DNA of 64,000 nt. Source: Candidatus Aramenus sulfurataquae (GTDB taxonomy: Archaea; Thermoproteota; Thermoprotei_A; Sulfolobales; Sulfolobaceae). Location of the stretch: positions 1 to 64,000 of the forward strand of contig ASRH01000004.1 of NCBI GenBank assembly GCA_000565255.1, in the 5' to 3' direction. This document shows positions 33,780 through 44,131 of the stretch, piece by piece (the first letter of the stretch is position 1; each line of letters opens with the position of its first letter). Both the position numbers and the translations under genes were made by a program. The notes beneath the pieces were generated by a model, which saw nothing but the letters and a program-made list of their open reading frames with translations, was not told the origin of the DNA and searched no databases.

Positions 33780-34584
33780 GCTTTTTGTATGTTCCCTTAT
33801 TTTTTAGTTCTAGTACTACCTTTCTGATCTCTTTTTCAAGGGATAGTAAATCCACCTTATTCTCGAACTCTAAGTAGAAATAGTAGTGCCAAGGAGTGCT
33901 CCTGATAGGCCTAGAGTATATCATAGTTAGGTTAACGTTCCACTTGTAGAATTTTTCTAATACTCTGTAGAGGCTTCCAGGCTGGTCGGGGATCGTAAAC
34001 ATAAATATTCCTCTCTCTCCGTGTGCGTAGAACTTCTTTGATATCACAACGAATTTAGTTATGTTAACGCCATCCTGAACCTTATCGTAAAGAACGTCCA
34101 AGCCGTACAGCTTGGCAGCAAATCTAGAGCATATAGCGGCAGACTCTACGTCCCTTAACGCCATAAGGGCTGCCTTAGACGTGCTTTCAACGGGTATAAA
34201 CTCCTTTATACCTAACTTCTCAAGTGTGTTCTTGGCTTCCCTAATAGCTTGAATGTGAGAGTAAACCCTCCTTACCTTACCTATCTCTGACCTTGAAGCC
34301 AAAACGAGATCCACTGGTATTTCTACAGAATATAGCACGTATAATCTATCATATTGAAACAAATTATCTAGGGTTTCGTTAACGGGGCCTTCTAGGCTAT
34401 TTTCTATTGGTACTACACCTAAGCTACTCTCGCCTTCGTCTACTTTCTTAAATATTTCGCTAATAGTAGATTGTGGTACCAGATTTCCTCCCAACAAACT
34501 AGCTGCTTGATGTGAGAAACTGCCTTCAGGGCCTAGATAGTAAATTCCATCTGACCACTCTCGGGATATAAGAATACCTCTCAT
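33772..34584 (-). CDS. pheA: prephenate dehydratase
   Basis: This 270-residue enzyme converts prephenate to phenylpyruvate. [14 protein letters not shown] opens the protein, [17 protein letters not shown] is near residue 60, and [12 protein letters not shown] carries the catalytic Thr and Phe. A C-terminal ACT domain follows ([20 protein letters not shown]), so phenylalanine feedback is likely. I chose the ATG at 34584 because CTTATAAACT (34611-34620) places transcription near 34590, downstream of the ATG at 34605. Confidence 0.95.
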   Translation of the reverse strand: MRGILISREWSDGIYYLGPEGSFSHQAASLLGGNLVPQSTISEIFKKVDEGESSLGVVPIENSLEGPVNETLDNLFQYDRLYVLYSVEIPVDLVLASRSEIGKVRRVYSHIQAIREAKNTLEKLGIKEFIPVESTSKAALMALRDVESAAICSRFAAKLYGLDVLYDKVQDGVNITKFVVISKKFYAHGERGIFMFTIPDQPGSLYRVLEKFYKWNVNLTMIYSRPIRSTPWHYYFYLEFENKVDLLSLEKEIRKVVLELKNKGTYKKLT

Positions 34585-34660
34585 TTTTAAGCATTGCTCA
34601 AACATTGCATAGTTTATAAGTATTCTCGCTTTGAGTACTTCTTTGGACTTTGCAAAAAAT

Positions 34661-35875
34661 TCACTCTATAACCTTAGCCTCTATCCCTTCCTTAGCTAGT
34701 CCATATATTAATACGCCTAAGTCTTCAGTGCTAGCTACCTCGAACATTACGTAAATCTTCGTGTAGCCAGACGGAACGTCACTACTAATCCTGTCGTGCA
34801 CTACGTCCCTAATGTTTCCCCTTATTTTAGTCACGTAAGTGAGAACCTTGTTCAAGTATCCTGGCTTGTCTGGTACTATGACCCTTATCTTCACTATTCT
34901 CTTGGTCTTGTATAGCATCTTGTCCACTATTTGAGTCATTAGAGATAGGTCAATGTTGCCACCGCTCAGTATCGGGATAACCTTTCTCCCGCTAGGAACC
35001 TTTACCTTTCCAGACAGTAGCGCTGCAAGGCTAGAGGCGCCTGCTCCTTCAACCAACGTCTTATCTCTCTCAAGCAGAAGGACTATCGCATTCGATATTT
35101 CCTCATCATCCACAAGCACTATGTCGTCTACAAGCTCTGATATGAACTCAAACGTAAGCTTAGAAGGTGACTTCACTAATATACCGTCAGCTATAGAAAA
35201 GGAGGGCTCTATTTCCACTAGCCTAGAGAGGTCCTTAGAGATCTTTAACGATGGGGAGGCCACGGACTGCACTCCTATTATCTTAACATCCTTGTACCTT
35301 GCCTTTAAGGCCAGGCTTACCCCAGATATAAGACCCCCTCCGCCTATTGGAACAATGACGTAATCCGGCCTCAGCCCATATAGCTCAACTCCTAGCGTGC
35401 CCTGTCCTAGGATAACGTTAATGTCGTCATACGGGTGAATCAAAGTTGCTCCGGTATCCCTTATAATTTCTTGAGCCTTCTCCATGCTTTCGTGGATATA
35501 CCTACCATAAAGAATAACGTTCGCCCCATAGTTCCTCGTTGCTAAATACTTAGAAACCGGAGCTGTCTCGGGCATCACCACAGTTGCTTTTATACCTAGA
35601 ATACTAGAAGCGTAGGCGACTCCCTGTGCGTGATTGCCAGCTGATACCGCTATAGCTCCCCTCTTTTTCTCCTCATCAGATAGCGATATCAGCTTGCTGA
35701 AAGCTCCTCTTACCTTGAATGACCCAGTCTTTTGTAAGTTCTCCATCTTTAGGTATACTTCGGCACCACTCATTCTGGAAAACGTCGTGGAGTAGTCTAG
35801 GGGAGTCTCGTGTATATAGCGAGCTATTGTTTCCCTAATCTTAAGGATCCTTTCCTGATACTGTTGCAGATCCAT
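34661..35875 (-). CDS. ilvA: threonine deaminase (threonine ammonia-lyase)
   Basis: This 404-residue PLP enzyme deaminates threonine to 2-oxobutanoate for isoleucine synthesis. The PLP lysine lies in [10 protein letters not shown] near residue 54, the glycine-rich loop is [14 protein letters not shown] near 175, and [10 protein letters not shown] is near 304. A C-terminal ACT domain ([18 protein letters not shown], approximately) implies feedback control. It is 11 bp downstream of the HIT gene. Confidence 0.95.
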   Translation of the reverse strand: MDLQQYQERILKIRETIARYIHETPLDYSTTFSRMSGAEVYLKMENLQKTGSFKVRGAFSKLISLSDEEKKRGAIAVSAGNHAQGVAYASSILGIKATVVMPETAPVSKYLATRNYGANVILYGRYIHESMEKAQEIIRDTGATLIHPYDDINVILGQGTLGVELYGLRPDYVIVPIGGGGLISGVSLALKARYKDVKIIGVQSVASPSLKISKDLSRLVEIEPSFSIADGILVKSPSKLTFEFISELVDDIVLVDDEEISNAIVLLLERDKTLVEGAGASSLAALLSGKVKVPSGRKVIPILSGGNIDLSLMTQIVDKMLYKTKRIVKIRVIVPDKPGYLNKVLTYVTKIRGNIRDVVHDRISSDVPSGYTKIYVMFEVASTEDLGVLIYGLAKEGIEAKVIE

Positions 35876-35886
35876 TAGGGAGACCC

Positions 35887-36378
35887 TTAAGTTTCCTTAA
35901 ACGCTTTGGTGAGTTTTTCGTATGTTGTGTCCAATATCTCTGAAATTACCTTAGTATTGGATATTATAGGCATGAAATTGGCGTCACCGTTCCACCTAGG
36001 AACTACGTGAACGTGAATGTGCGACTCTATTCCAGCTCCTGCTGTTCTACCTATGTTCATACCTATGTTGAAACCTTCTGGACTATATACCCTCTTTAAC
36101 GCTAGGACGGACTTTTTAACTAGTTTGAAAAGATCCAGATACTCGTCTTCTTCCAATAACTCTATTGACGAAACGTGCCTATAGGGCACAACCATTACGT
36201 GACCTGGGTTGTAGGGAAACTTGTTTAAAATAACATAGGCTTTTTCTCCCCTGTAAACCACTAGGTTTTCCTTGTCGTTTCCCTCCTTTATAACGTCGCA
36301 GAACAAGCAAGATCCTTGTTTGTTTTTGGACGCATTAGATACGTAAGTGGCCCTCCATGGAGCCCACAAGACTTTCAT
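35887..36378 (-). CDS. HIT family nucleotide hydrolase/phosphorylase
   Basis: The 163-residue protein starts [20 protein letters not shown], contains [10 protein letters not shown] (zinc-site half), [17 protein letters not shown] and the histidine triad [15 protein letters not shown] near residue 115. It resembles AP4A-phosphorylase-like HIT proteins that split dinucleoside polyphosphates. It probably shares a transcript with ilvA. Confidence 0.92.
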   Translation of the reverse strand: MKVLWAPWRATYVSNASKNKQGSCLFCDVIKEGNDKENLVVYRGEKAYVILNKFPYNPGHVMVVPYRHVSSIELLEEDEYLDLFKLVKKSVLALKRVYSPEGFNIGMNIGRTAGAGIESHIHVHVVPRWNGDANFMPIISNTKVISEILDTTYEKLTKAFKET

Positions 36379-36410
36379 AGGGGATATTTTAGCAAGAAAC
36401 TAAAATAGCT

Positions 36411-37394
36411 TTAGTCCTCGGCGTCCCTAATGCCCTCCTCAGTTATCGCGAATACCACTTCTCCTTCAGGCAGGTGAGGTGCGTCTACCACTCTTGCGAT
36501 CCTCCTGTTCCCCCTGCTCTTCTTAACCTGAATCCTTATACCAGGGGTATGGTATAAGGTGTGACCTCCGACTGCGACGGTAGGATCTCCGTAAAACATA
36601 TCTGGCCTAGCCATAACTTGGTTCGTGACAACTACTGCAAGGTCGTAAACTTCCGCAAGCCTAGTTAATTGGTGTAAGTGCTTATTTAGCTTCTGTTGCC
36701 TTACAGCCAAGTTTTCCCTTCCTGCATACTCAGCCCTAAAATGGGAAGTGACGGAGTCGACTATTACGAGCTTGATGGCAGGATCCTTGCTTATGAGCTC
36801 CTGGAGGTCGTCCACTATGGCCATCTGGTGGTCAGTGTTTATCGCCCTCATATAGTAGATGTTGTTCATGACAGTATCTGGATCTAGCCCTTGTGCCTTT
36901 GCCATAGCCTCTATCCTTTCCCACCTGAAAGTTCCCTCAGTGTCAATGTAAACTGCCTTACCCGCTAACCCTCCTTTCTCTGGTGGTAATTGAACGTTTA
37001 CCGAGATTTGGTGGCATATTTGGGTTTTACCGGAGCCAAACTCGCCAAAGAACTCTGTCATTGTCCTTGTCTCTATTCCGCCACCAAGTAAACCGTCGAG
37101 CGCTTGACTACTCGTAGTTATTTTCTTTACGCGTGCCCTCTCCTTCTTTACTTCTAGGGCAGTCTTAAACCTTATATCTAGTGCTTCTCTAGCTTCCTTT
37201 ATTAGCTTCTGAGCAGTTGTTAACGGTATACCTACGGCAGTGCTCAGATCTTGCGGCGAAGCAACGGCAATTGACTCCAAGGTAGTGTATCCGGAGTCCA
37301 TGAGCTTATTGAGTATAGCTTGCCCTACCCCAGGCAGGTCACTGATGCTTTTCAGCTTCTTCTTCTCTTCCAATTGATCTGCCACTTTTTCCAC
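36411..37394 (-). CDS. radA: RadA recombinase
   Basis: The 327-residue archaeal Rad51/RecA homologue has an N-terminal helix-hairpin-helix ([19 protein letters not shown]), the polymerisation motif FKTALE near residue 97, Walker [10 protein letters not shown], Walker [21 protein letters not shown] (in part), and the L2 region [11 protein letters not shown]. The start GTG 37394 fits TATAAAAATAG at 37421-37431. A GTG at 37385 with a better Shine-Dalgarno is possible. Confidence 0.98.
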   Translation of the reverse strand: MEKVADQLEEKKKLKSISDLPGVGQAILNKLMDSGYTTLESIAVASPQDLSTAVGIPLTTAQKLIKEAREALDIRFKTALEVKKERARVKKITTSSQALDGLLGGGIETRTMTEFFGEFGSGKTQICHQISVNVQLPPEKGGLAGKAVYIDTEGTFRWERIEAMAKAQGLDPDTVMNNIYYMRAINTDHQMAIVDDLQELISKDPAIKLVIVDSVTSHFRAEYAGRENLAVRQQKLNKHLHQLTRLAEVYDLAVVVTNQVMARPDMFYGDPTVAVGGHTLYHTPGIRIQVKKSRGNRRIARVVDAPHLPEGEVVFAITEEGIRDAED

Positions 37395-37433
37395 CTTCTA
37401 AACCTAATCCTTTGGCTTTCCTATTTTTATATT

Positions 37434-37949
37434 TTATCCACCGCTCCTTAAATACCATCCTATCTCTTTTTCCGGTATTATCCTAGTCCCGTTCTTAGTT
37501 CTATCCAGGTTAACAAAGCCCAAAAATTCCCCTCTAGTGGAAATGAGAAGGCCATTTGTAAAATAATACCTTTCCCTTACAGTTATTTCCCTCCCATAGA
37601 GCAGTTTCTGAACTAAGGGCTCTGGTAGTAATACCTTGTTTTTACAGTACTTAACCATGATGTCGCCCATGTTAAGCTGGGGATATACCTTGCCTCCCTT
37701 TACCTTCATGATTGACACTCCCACAAATTCTACATTCAATCCCTTCTCTAGTAGTTCTGGGAGGAGCGTTGACTTAGACGCGATAAATATTTGGGAGAAG
37801 TCGGACCCCTCAGCCTCCACCACAGTATAATTGCCAAACATTCTGCATGGGAAACTACAGTTATACTTGAGAGCTATATCGTCTAAGTAGACCTTAACTT
37901 CATGTGTTCCTATGACCTTGAATCTAACTACCTTTTTCTCAGATGGCAA
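37434..37949 (-). CDS. PUA-like RNA-binding protein, partner of the adjacent methyltransferase
   Basis: The 171-residue product has no clear catalytic motif. The second half (NMGDIMVKYCKNKVLLPEPLV, then TNGLLISTRGEFLGFVNL) resembles the beta-barrel of PUA domains. Its start lies 22 bases inside the end of the NSUN methyltransferase gene, so the two are cotranslated; in relatives, PUA domains are often fused to this methyltransferase. A guide role in tRNA or rRNA recognition is inferred. Confidence 0.5.
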   Translation of the reverse strand: MPSEKKVVRFKVIGTHEVKVYLDDIALKYNCSFPCRMFGNYTVVEAEGSDFSQIFIASKSTLLPELLEKGLNVEFVGVSIMKVKGGKVYPQLNMGDIMVKYCKNKVLLPEPLVQKLLYGREITVRERYYFTNGLLISTRGEFLGFVNLDRTKNGTRIIPEKEIGWYLRSGG

Positions 37950-38935
37950 ACGAAGAACCCCTCGGTCTTGTGTTGGTGGGGATAGAACCTAATACAGTTC
38001 TCCACCTCTCTCGAGAAATCAACTCCGTTGAAACTGATAATTCCCTTAGACGCTGGATATCTCTCCGTTGGAATTACTTCCATTCCTAGTTCTTCTACTG
38101 CGTAATTAACTACAAACTCGTCCTCTTCGGGGGCAATGCTACACGTGGAATATACTAGCTCCCCCTTCTCCTTCAATAGGCGATATGCCGTGTCCATTAA
38201 TTCTAATTGCGCCATGCTAAACTGGTACAGCTCCTCAGGCTGGGTCTTACTTTTCCTAGTGGGGTCTCTGGGTATTATTCCCTCGCCAGAACACGGTGCG
38301 TCCAAGAGAACCTTGCTGAACCTAAGGTCGTAATTAACTAACTCCCTAGAGTCCATGTTGAGCACCACCACGTTTAGAGCACCTAGCCTATTTATGTTAG
38401 AGACGAGAGGCCTTACTCTGGACTTTTTCCTTTCTACCGCCACTATTAACCCCCTGTTTCCCATTAGCTGGGACATCTGAGTGGTCTTCCCTCCAGGGGA
38501 AGAAGCCATGTCAAGCACTACATCTCCTTCCTTGGGATCTAATATCTCAGCTGGGACCATCGACGCTAACCCTTGAATGTAATAGTACCCAAGCATGTAC
38601 TCCAGCGTGGATCCTAATGACGGCTTAGGGGGTTGCGCCTTTACTACGTAGCCGAACTTGAGCCAGTCCACCTTCTCTAGGACAAAACCCTTGCCCTCAA
38701 GTCTCTCAACTAGCTCTTCGCATTCTACTTTAAGCGTGTTGCATCGTATCGACTTCCGAAGCGGAAAGCTACAGGATTCTAGGAACTCCTTTGCCTCGTC
38801 CCTGAACATATTAATATACCTTTCTACCATGTAGTCTAGAAACCCGTACTTTCTAGCGAGAAACCTAGCCTTAGCAGTGACCGAGTACCTAAATAAGTCT
38901 TTATACCTAGAAATGTAATCTTCAATAGTACCCAT
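37928..38935 (-). CDS. NOL1/NOP2/Sun-type RNA cytosine-C5 methyltransferase
   Basis: The 335-residue SAM enzyme has motif I VVLDMASSPGGKTTQMSQL near residue 142, motif IV LLDAPCSGEGIIPRDP (catalytic-release Cys) and motif VI GELVYSTCSIAPEEDEFV (catalytic Cys). The N-terminal 100 residues resemble the RNA-binding part of this family. Its ATG is one base away from the cyaB ATG on the other strand, so its TATA (TTTAATTTTAC, minus, near 38961-38971) lies inside cyaB. Confidence 0.93.
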   Translation of the reverse strand: MGTIEDYISRYKDLFRYSVTAKARFLARKYGFLDYMVERYINMFRDEAKEFLESCSFPLRKSIRCNTLKVECEELVERLEGKGFVLEKVDWLKFGYVVKAQPPKPSLGSTLEYMLGYYYIQGLASMVPAEILDPKEGDVVLDMASSPGGKTTQMSQLMGNRGLIVAVERKKSRVRPLVSNINRLGALNVVVLNMDSRELVNYDLRFSKVLLDAPCSGEGIIPRDPTRKSKTQPEELYQFSMAQLELMDTAYRLLKEKGELVYSTCSIAPEEDEFVVNYAVEELGMEVIPTERYPASKGIISFNGVDFSREVENCIRFYPHQHKTEGFFVCHLRKR

Positions 38936-38936
38936 A

Positions 38937-39494
38937 ATGCCAAGTGTAATAGAGAGAGAGGTAAAATTAAAGCTTAAGAACGCGTCAGTGGACAGGCTTA
39001 AGGAAAATTTACTGCAAGATGGAATAAAATTTGAGGGAGAGGAAAGACAAGTTGACGTCTACTTTAACTCTAGCTATAGGGACTTCAGGAGGACCGACGA
39101 GGCTTTGAGGATAAGGGAAACCAATGGAAACGTCGAGCTAACATACAAGGGTCCAAAGATCTCTACTAGGAGCAAGTCCAGAGAGGAGATAACAGTGAAA
39201 GTAAGCGATAGGGACTCTATGACTAAGATACTTGAGAGACTCGGCTTTAGGCCAGTGGCCACACTTTCCAAGGTCAGGTATTCGTTTTCTGTTGGGAAAT
39301 ATACAATTTGCCTCGATAAGGTTGAAGGACTAGGAGACTTCGTGGAAATAGAAGGAATAGACGTAGACGAGGACGAGCTCCTAAACTTCGTAAAGGAGTT
39401 CACCGCAAAGTACGGCATTGTCTCGGAACAAGAGAAGAGGTCATACTTGGAATTACTGGTGGAGAAACTTGAGGCAAATAGCAATTCTCACTGA
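38937..39494 (+). CDS. cyaB: CYTH-domain protein (CyaB-like adenylate cyclase or triphosphatase)
   Basis: The 185-residue protein has the EREVKLKL opening (ExExK motif), DVYFNSSYRDFRRTDEALRIR, VELTYKGPK and EEITVKV, then KVRYSFSVGKYTICLDKVEGLGDF (in part): the tunnel-fold residues of class IV cyclases and thiamine/inorganic triphosphatases. Which reaction applies cannot be told. A TATA-like TTTATACC at 38900-38907 lies in the methyltransferase gene. Its end overlaps the next gene by 26 bp. Confidence 0.88.
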   Translation: MPSVIEREVKLKLKNASVDRLKENLLQDGIKFEGEERQVDVYFNSSYRDFRRTDEALRIRETNGNVELTYKGPKISTRSKSREEITVKVSDRDSMTKILERLGFRPVATLSKVRYSFSVGKYTICLDKVEGLGDFVEIEGIDVDEDELLNFVKEFTAKYGIVSEQEKRSYLELLVEKLEANSNSH

Positions 39495-40272
39495 CTTCGG
39501 TATTTCAGATAACTACAACGGAGTAATGGAGGCAGTAATAAGGAAGATAAACCCAGAGGTCACAATAACGTACATAACGCCTAACGCCAGGAACTTCGAC
39601 GTAATATCAGGAGCGTATTTACTTTACACCGCGTATAAGTACTTCCCTAAGGGTACAATCTTCTTGGTCGTGATAGACCCCGGGGTAGGGACTTCGAGGA
39701 AACCCTTAATAGTGAAGACTAATAAGTACTTCTTCGTAGGCCCAGACAACGGTGTACTATACCCGGCTATCCACGATGACGGGATTAGGAAAGTGGTTGC
39801 CATATCCAACAAGAGGCTTTACTTATCCAAGCAAACGTCCTATACTTTCCACGGAAGGGACATATTCTCCGTAGCCTCAGCCTTTCTCTCCCTAGGTATT
39901 GATGTCTTAACTTTCGGCGAAGAGGTTGACCCCAATAGTTTGGTAAGACTAGAGTTTAAACAAGAGGATAGGGGGAATTCCGTGTGCGGTACGGTTATTT
40001 ACGTTGACCACTTCGGCAACGTGGCTACGTCTATAAGGAAAGAAGCGAGAGGGGTAAAAGGCGTTACCATAAGGGACAGGAAGTTTAGCGCTAAGAGGGT
40101 GAACACTTTTGGAGAAGGGAGACCAGGGGAGCTCTTAGTCTACACCAACAGCTACGGGTTTCTTGAAATAGGAATTAATAAAGGCTCGGCTTCACAATTC
40201 ACTGGGGCCGAAACAGGTGACGAGGTTTGCGTAGAGCTTTATACCCAGGAAGATTCCAGCCGTTCCACCTAG
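39469..40272 (+). CDS. SAM hydroxide adenosyltransferase (DUF62 family)
   Basis: From the TTG at 39469 (GGTGGAG upstream) the product is about 267 residues and starts [49 protein letters not shown] and [11 protein letters not shown] are the family signatures. Members hydrolyse S-adenosylmethionine to adenosine and methionine. The earlier ATG at 39418 gives a tail not conserved in the family. It is part of a run cyaB-DUF62-NMNAT with overlapping ends. Confidence 0.88.
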   Translation: MRQIAILTDFGISDNYNGVMEAVIRKINPEVTITYITPNARNFDVISGAYLLYTAYKYFPKGTIFLVVIDPGVGTSRKPLIVKTNKYFFVGPDNGVLYPAIHDDGIRKVVAISNKRLYLSKQTSYTFHGRDIFSVASAFLSLGIDVLTFGEEVDPNSLVRLEFKQEDRGNSVCGTVIYVDHFGNVATSIRKEARGVKGVTIRDRKFSAKRVNTFGEGRPGELLVYTNSYGFLEIGINKGSASQFTGAETGDEVCVELYTQEDSSRST

Positions 40273-40751
40273 GCCACTTAGAAGTCGTTAAGTGGACGTT
40301 GCAAAGGGCTGATCAAGTTATAGTACTAATAGGGAGTTCGCAGGAGAGTCATACTCTATCAAATCCTTTCACGGCTGGAGAAAGGATAGAAATGATTAGG
40401 TATGCCCTAGACGAAGAAGGAATAGAACCGTCCCGGTATTTCTTAATCCCAGTGCCCGACATAATGATGAACAGCGTGTGGGCGTATCACGTTAAGACTT
40501 ACGTTCCGTCGTTCGACGTGGTGGTGGCCAGGAACCCGTTAGTAATTAGGTTGTTCAAAGAGGCCAACGTAGAGGTTGTAGAGCCACCAATGTTCTACAG
40601 GGAGAAGTACAACTCCACAGTTATCAGAAAGATGATGATAAACGGAGAGGACTGGGGAAAGCTTGTGCCAAAGAGCGTTTACAATTATATAAAAAGCATA
40701 AAAGGAGATGATAGATTAAGAGAAATAGTAGGAACTGACAAAAAGAGGTAG
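40227..40751 (+). CDS. nadM: nicotinamide-nucleotide adenylyltransferase
   Basis: This 174-residue archaeal NMNAT makes NAD from NMN and [23 protein letters not shown] carries the HxGH nucleotidyltransferase motif near residue 14, and [13 protein letters not shown] the C-terminal STxIR-like motif. It begins with TTG inside the last 46 bases of the DUF62 gene. Confidence 0.95.
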   Translation: MRRALYPGRFQPFHLGHLEVVKWTLQRADQVIVLIGSSQESHTLSNPFTAGERIEMIRYALDEEGIEPSRYFLIPVPDIMMNSVWAYHVKTYVPSFDVVVARNPLVIRLFKEANVEVVEPPMFYREKYNSTVIRKMMINGEDWGKLVPKSVYNYIKSIKGDDRLREIVGTDKKR

Positions 40752-40756
40752 CAGGG

Positions 40757-41677
40757 ATGACCCAAATAAAAACCGAAACGTATTACAACGTTTTCCCTTG
40801 GCATACTAACCACTTTGGTTCCCTCCACGGCGGAATTTACATGAGCTGGATGATAGACACTGCAGGAATACTTATGTCCAGCATAAGCCAAGGAAACTAC
40901 CTATTGGCTTCAGTGGACTACATCTACCTTTTTAAGCCGGCGAGGTTAGGCGACGTACTGAGGGTGGAAGCAAAGGCCAACGCTAGCTGGAAGAGCTCGG
41001 TGGAAATAGAGGTAAAGAGTTGTATCAAAAGGGGGGACAAGGAGGAACTAGCAGCAGCCTCCCTCATGACTTACGTTGCAGTTGACGAGAACAACAGGCC
41101 GAGGAAGCTGAACATCGTCATTCCGCCAGACTCGGAGGCAGAGGAGAGGAAGCTAAAGAGGATGGAGAGGAAAAAAGCTATGGATCCTGAGGAACCGTCT
41201 AAGTTTGCAACATTTTACAAGAGTTACATAAGGACCATATATCCAGAACATGGCTTCGGCAATGGGATCTTATACGCAGGAAAGATGTATACTATGTTAG
41301 ACGAGGCTTTGGCAATAGTGGCTAAGCTTTACACTAAGGGAAATACGTTTACCGCCTCTGCAGGACCTGCCGATTTCATATCTCCAGTTAAAATAGGGGA
41401 CATCCTAGAGATCCAAGGGTTCGTACAGTATACTGGCAACACGTCGCTAGACGTGGGCGGAAAGGTTTACGCCATCAACCACTATACTGGCGAGAAGAGG
41501 TTAGCAACCACGACCACCTTCTCCTTTGTCGCAATTGACGACAACGCCAAGCCTAGGCCGATACCTAAGCTTACCCCCTCGAACGAAAAGGAAAAGCTAC
41601 TGTTCGAACTCTCTTCCAAGGAAAGAGAAGAGAGAATAAAGATGTCCAAGAAACTTCAGGAGAAACTAATGTGTTGA
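40757..41677 (+). CDS. double-hotdog acyl-CoA thioesterase
   Basis: The 306-residue protein contains two hotdog domains. The first has [22 protein letters not shown] near residue 17 and [18 protein letters not shown]; the second has [21 protein letters not shown] near residue 163 and [17 protein letters not shown]. This is the layout of BFIT/ACOT-type acyl-CoA hydrolases. The substrate is unknown. Its last 22 bases overlap the DUF99 gene on the other strand. Confidence 0.88.
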   Translation: MTQIKTETYYNVFPWHTNHFGSLHGGIYMSWMIDTAGILMSSISQGNYLLASVDYIYLFKPARLGDVLRVEAKANASWKSSVEIEVKSCIKRGDKEELAAASLMTYVAVDENNRPRKLNIVIPPDSEAEERKLKRMERKKAMDPEEPSKFATFYKSYIRTIYPEHGFGNGILYAGKMYTMLDEALAIVAKLYTKGNTFTASAGPADFISPVKIGDILEIQGFVQYTGNTSLDVGGKVYAINHYTGEKRLATTTTFSFVAIDDNAKPRPIPKLTPSNEKEKLLFELSSKEREERIKMSKKLQEKLMC

Positions 41678-42180
41678 CCTATTCCCCTCCCTATTACGTG
41701 CGAAGTCCTTATTGGCTCTGGGTATCTGGTGAACACTTGGTAGTACTCTATTATCTTTTTTGCTAGAGATAGGTCCAGGTCCGTCTTCACGTAGACGTTT
41801 CCCTTCTTTGTAGGTATCTGAACGAGGGAGTTCAGAAAAGACATTATCCTCTCCCTCCTGTCTGGAAAGTACCTCCTCAAGGCATTGTCTATATCGCATA
41901 TGTTGGGCTTCCTTGCATAGAACACTATGTAGTTTCCTTCGGGTATCACGTAATTAAACCCGCCAACAATTACGCTAAAGAGTATGGTCACGTCCCCCCT
42001 CCTAAGCCTTTTATAGGCTTCCGTCCCGTCGTCTCCGTCCACTGTAATGAACTCTACGTCCACATCAACTAGTTTCATGCCCTTATAAGTGGAAGAGACC
42101 AAGGGAGCCCTTCCCCTTTTCCCCTTATAGCTTATGGGAAAGTACCCATCATCTACCCCAGAGACCAGCAACTCTCTCAT
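41656..42180 (-). CDS. DUF99 family protein (endonuclease V-like fold)
   Basis: The 174-residue protein contains GVDDGYFP near residue 7, [23 protein letters not shown] and [11 protein letters not shown], the DUF99/COG1628 signature. The family is archaeal, shares the endonuclease V fold, and has no established role. The start overlaps the end of orc1-1 by 32 bp, so it is probably cotranscribed with the origin-binding protein. Confidence 0.85.
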   Translation of the reverse strand: MRELLVSGVDDGYFPISYKGKRGRAPLVSSTYKGMKLVDVDVEFITVDGDDGTEAYKRLRRGDVTILFSVIVGGFNYVIPEGNYIVFYARKPNICDIDNALRRYFPDRRERIMSFLNSLVQIPTKKGNVYVKTDLDLSLAKKIIEYYQVFTRYPEPIRTSHVIGRGIGQHISFS

Positions 42181-43339
42181 CGTTCTCCACCAACGCCTTG
42201 ATTGCTATCTCCCTATCTACTGCGAGGGTTATCTCTTTTGTCTTTCCATACCTACCCCTGTTAACTACCTTAGCCGTAACTATGCCTACCATGTCAAGCT
42301 CGTTAATTATGTCGCTTACCCTCCGCTGTGTGACCACCTCCATCCCCAGCTGTTCTGCAAGCTCTTTATACTTGTCGTAAACCTCTCCTGTGGTCATCGC
42401 GTCCTTTCCATTGTGTCCCTGAAGGATAGCAAACAACACGAGCTTTGAGTGAAAGGGCAAACTGGAGATCACCTCGTACACCCTGTCCCTCTCTATCTCG
42501 ACCCTTGCCTTTTCCACATGTTCCTCTGTCACGACCTTGGCCCTTTCTCTCTCGGCTATTTCACCAGCGACCCTGAGAAGGTCCAAAGCCCTCCTAGCGT
42601 CTCCGTGATCCCTCGCGGCTAGGGCTGCACAAAGCTTTATTATAGATTCTGAGATGACCCCCTCCCTAAAGGCCGCCTTTGCCCTCCTCATGAGAATGTC
42701 CTCCAACTCCTCCGCGTTATATGGCGGGAAGACTATCTCCTCCTCGCTCAAACTACTCCTCACCCTTGGGTCGAGGTTATCAATGAACTTCACGTCGTTG
42801 GTTATTCCTATGATGGAGACCTTACTCTTTCCGATCTCAGAGTTTATCCTCGTCAACTTGTAAAGAACGTCGTCCCCGTGCTTCTTCACCATGGCGTCTA
42901 TCTCGTCTAAGACAATGACGAGGATCGTATTGGTTGAGGAAAAGGCCTTCACCATCCTCCTGTAGAGCTCCGCCGTAGAGATCCCAGTAAATGGAACCTT
43001 TTCGCCCAACCCCTCTATTATATCGGCCAGGATCCTGTAAGGTGTATCGCTCTGCCTCGTGTTCACGTAAATGTAGAGGAAGTTCTTGAGCCTCTCCATA
43101 AGGGCTTTCAGCACAAACTTTGTTACGGCCGTCTTGCCCGTACCAGTAAGGCCGTAAATGAACACGTTGCTAGGCCTTTCTCCCCGGTAGAGTTGGGCCA
43201 GGATACTAGCTAATCGCCTTATCTGCTCTTCTCTATGCGGCAGTTCGCTTGGGACGTAGTCTGGCAGGAGAAGCTCCCTGTTCTTGAAAATCGGAGAAGA
43301 CCTCACGTTGTTTAAAACGTCGTCTATGATGCTACTCAT
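42149..43339 (-). CDS. orc1-1: origin recognition protein Orc1-1 (Cdc6-1)
   Basis: This 396-residue AAA+ initiator has Walker [11 protein letters not shown] near residue 65, Walker [13 protein letters not shown] near 139, sensor GITND, an arginine-finger region [12 protein letters not shown], and a C-terminal winged helix ([20 protein letters not shown]). The N-terminus ([23 protein letters not shown]) is the Orc1-1 type that binds ORB elements at oriC1. A TATA-like CTTTTAAG near 43367-43374 (minus) gives an almost leaderless mRNA. The ORB elements begin 62 bp upstream. Confidence 0.97.
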   Translation of the reverse strand: MSSIIDDVLNNVRSSPIFKNRELLLPDYVPSELPHREEQIRRLASILAQLYRGERPSNVFIYGLTGTGKTAVTKFVLKALMERLKNFLYIYVNTRQSDTPYRILADIIEGLGEKVPFTGISTAELYRRMVKAFSSTNTILVIVLDEIDAMVKKHGDDVLYKLTRINSEIGKSKVSIIGITNDVKFIDNLDPRVRSSLSEEEIVFPPYNAEELEDILMRRAKAAFREGVISESIIKLCAALAARDHGDARRALDLLRVAGEIAERERAKVVTEEHVEKARVEIERDRVYEVISSLPFHSKLVLFAILQGHNGKDAMTTGEVYDKYKELAEQLGMEVVTQRRVSDIINELDMVGIVTAKVVNRGRYGKTKEITLAVDREIAIKALVENDERVAGLWGR

Positions 43340-43400
43340 TTGATATCTTGATTAACTCGGCAACGCTTAAAAGGGATATCATTTAACTCCCCGGTAAATA

Positions 43401-43424
43401 ACCCCTCTGTTTCCACTGGAGAAC
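43401..43424 (-). repeat. origin recognition box, ORB copy 1
   Basis: On the minus strand this reads CTCCAGTGGAAACAGAGGGG, the archaeal ORB core with the dyad half and the G-string. It is nearly identical to copy 2, 41 bp away. Confidence 0.9.
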
Positions 43425-43441
43425 GTAAGGAAAGCTGAGAC

Positions 43442-43464
43442 ACCCCTCTGTTTCCACTGGAGAG
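43442..43464 (-). repeat. origin recognition box, ORB copy 2
   Basis: The minus strand reads CTCCAGTGGAAACAGAGGGG, identical in the core to copy 1 and in the same orientation. The 41-bp period is about four helical turns, so both would face the same side of the DNA. Confidence 0.9.
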
Positions 43465-43550
43465 TTAGGCTTTGTAGACTGAATTTAGCGACGCTAAAAA
43501 TCGAGTTTGTATAACGAGTTTTGTTATCAGTATTCAAGATAGCCAGAATA

Positions 43551-43573
43551 GTTTCCAGTTGAAATAGAGGGGG
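43551..43573 (+). repeat. origin recognition box, ORB copy 3 (inverted)
   Basis: The plus strand reads TTTCCAGTTGAAATAGAGGG followed by GG, a diverged ORB in the opposite orientation on the far side of the AT-rich segment. Confidence 0.85.
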
Positions 43574-43844
43574 CCGTCGGTTCAGAGTGAAATACTACAT
43601 ACACCTTTCAGCTTTATTTCCTTTCTGTTAAGTATCTCATTTGAAAATGTCTTGTCAAAATCATCCCTTCTCACATTTCCAGCCCTCATTTCTGGGAATA
43701 ACGTGAATCTATGGCATATTGCTACATTACCATTTAATCCGTTATATAGCGGGAAGTTTTTACAGAATTAGTGACAAGTTATGAAAAAATGTCTGAAAAC
43801 TGACGTGAATACTAATAAATAGTTAGCGAGATCTTGGCTTAACA

Positions 43845-43852
43845 TTTATATA
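43845..43852 (+). promoter_or_regulatory. TATA box of a possible small RNA beside the origin
   Basis: TTTATATA followed by CC is a strong Sulfolobales TATA box with no coding sequence downstream. Counting 26 bp from its centre gives 43875, the first base of the GTGTGAGGA repeat. Confidence 0.4.
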
Positions 43853-43874
43853 CCTTAAAAGTGAAAAATAATTT

Positions 43875-43945
43875 GTGTGAGGACGAGAAAATCAAATCTG
43901 TTCTATTTTCATCCTCATAAAATAAATTCATCCTCACACTAAAAT
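43875..43945 (+). ncRNA. candidate hairpin RNA or repeat element near oriC1
   Basis: GTGTGAGGA (43875-43883) is perfectly complementary to TCCTCACAC (43931-43939). Inside, GAAAAT (43887-43892) pairs with ATTTTC (43905-43910), and a second TCCTCA (43912-43917) can compete for the same 5' arm. The RNA could thus switch between two stems. On the minus strand the two 3' arms form direct repeats of TGAGGATGAA. The element begins exactly where the TATA box predicts transcription. A paired protein-binding site is the alternative. I do not know any family matching it. Confidence 0.35.
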
Positions 43946-44057
43946 ACTTTTCCACAAAAAGAAATTCAATTTGTATCGAAAATAACAAAATCGTTGTCCA
44001 CACACGGAATTTTAGGGGAAAGTTTTTATTATGAGTTTAAACATCATTTTCCGTAGT

Positions 44058-44131
<74 letters not shown>

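Larger units (their letters stand above)
43385..43580. other. chromosomal replication origin (oriC1-type)
   Basis: The region directly upstream of orc1-1 holds three ORB-like elements: two in the minus orientation at 43401 and 43442 and one inverted at 43551. The 86 bp between the second and third are AT-rich and suit a duplex-unwinding element. Two same-way ORBs and one opposed, beside orc1-1, is the arrangement of Sulfolobus oriC1. Confidence 0.9.

Noticed and set aside
37434-37949. PUA-like protein as a Nip7 orthologue
   Set aside because: The Nip7 signature motifs are not visible; only a loose PUA-like pattern is supported.
43401-43573. CRISPR-like repeats
   Set aside because: Only three copies, one inverted, with unequal spacing and an ORB consensus; they are origin boxes.
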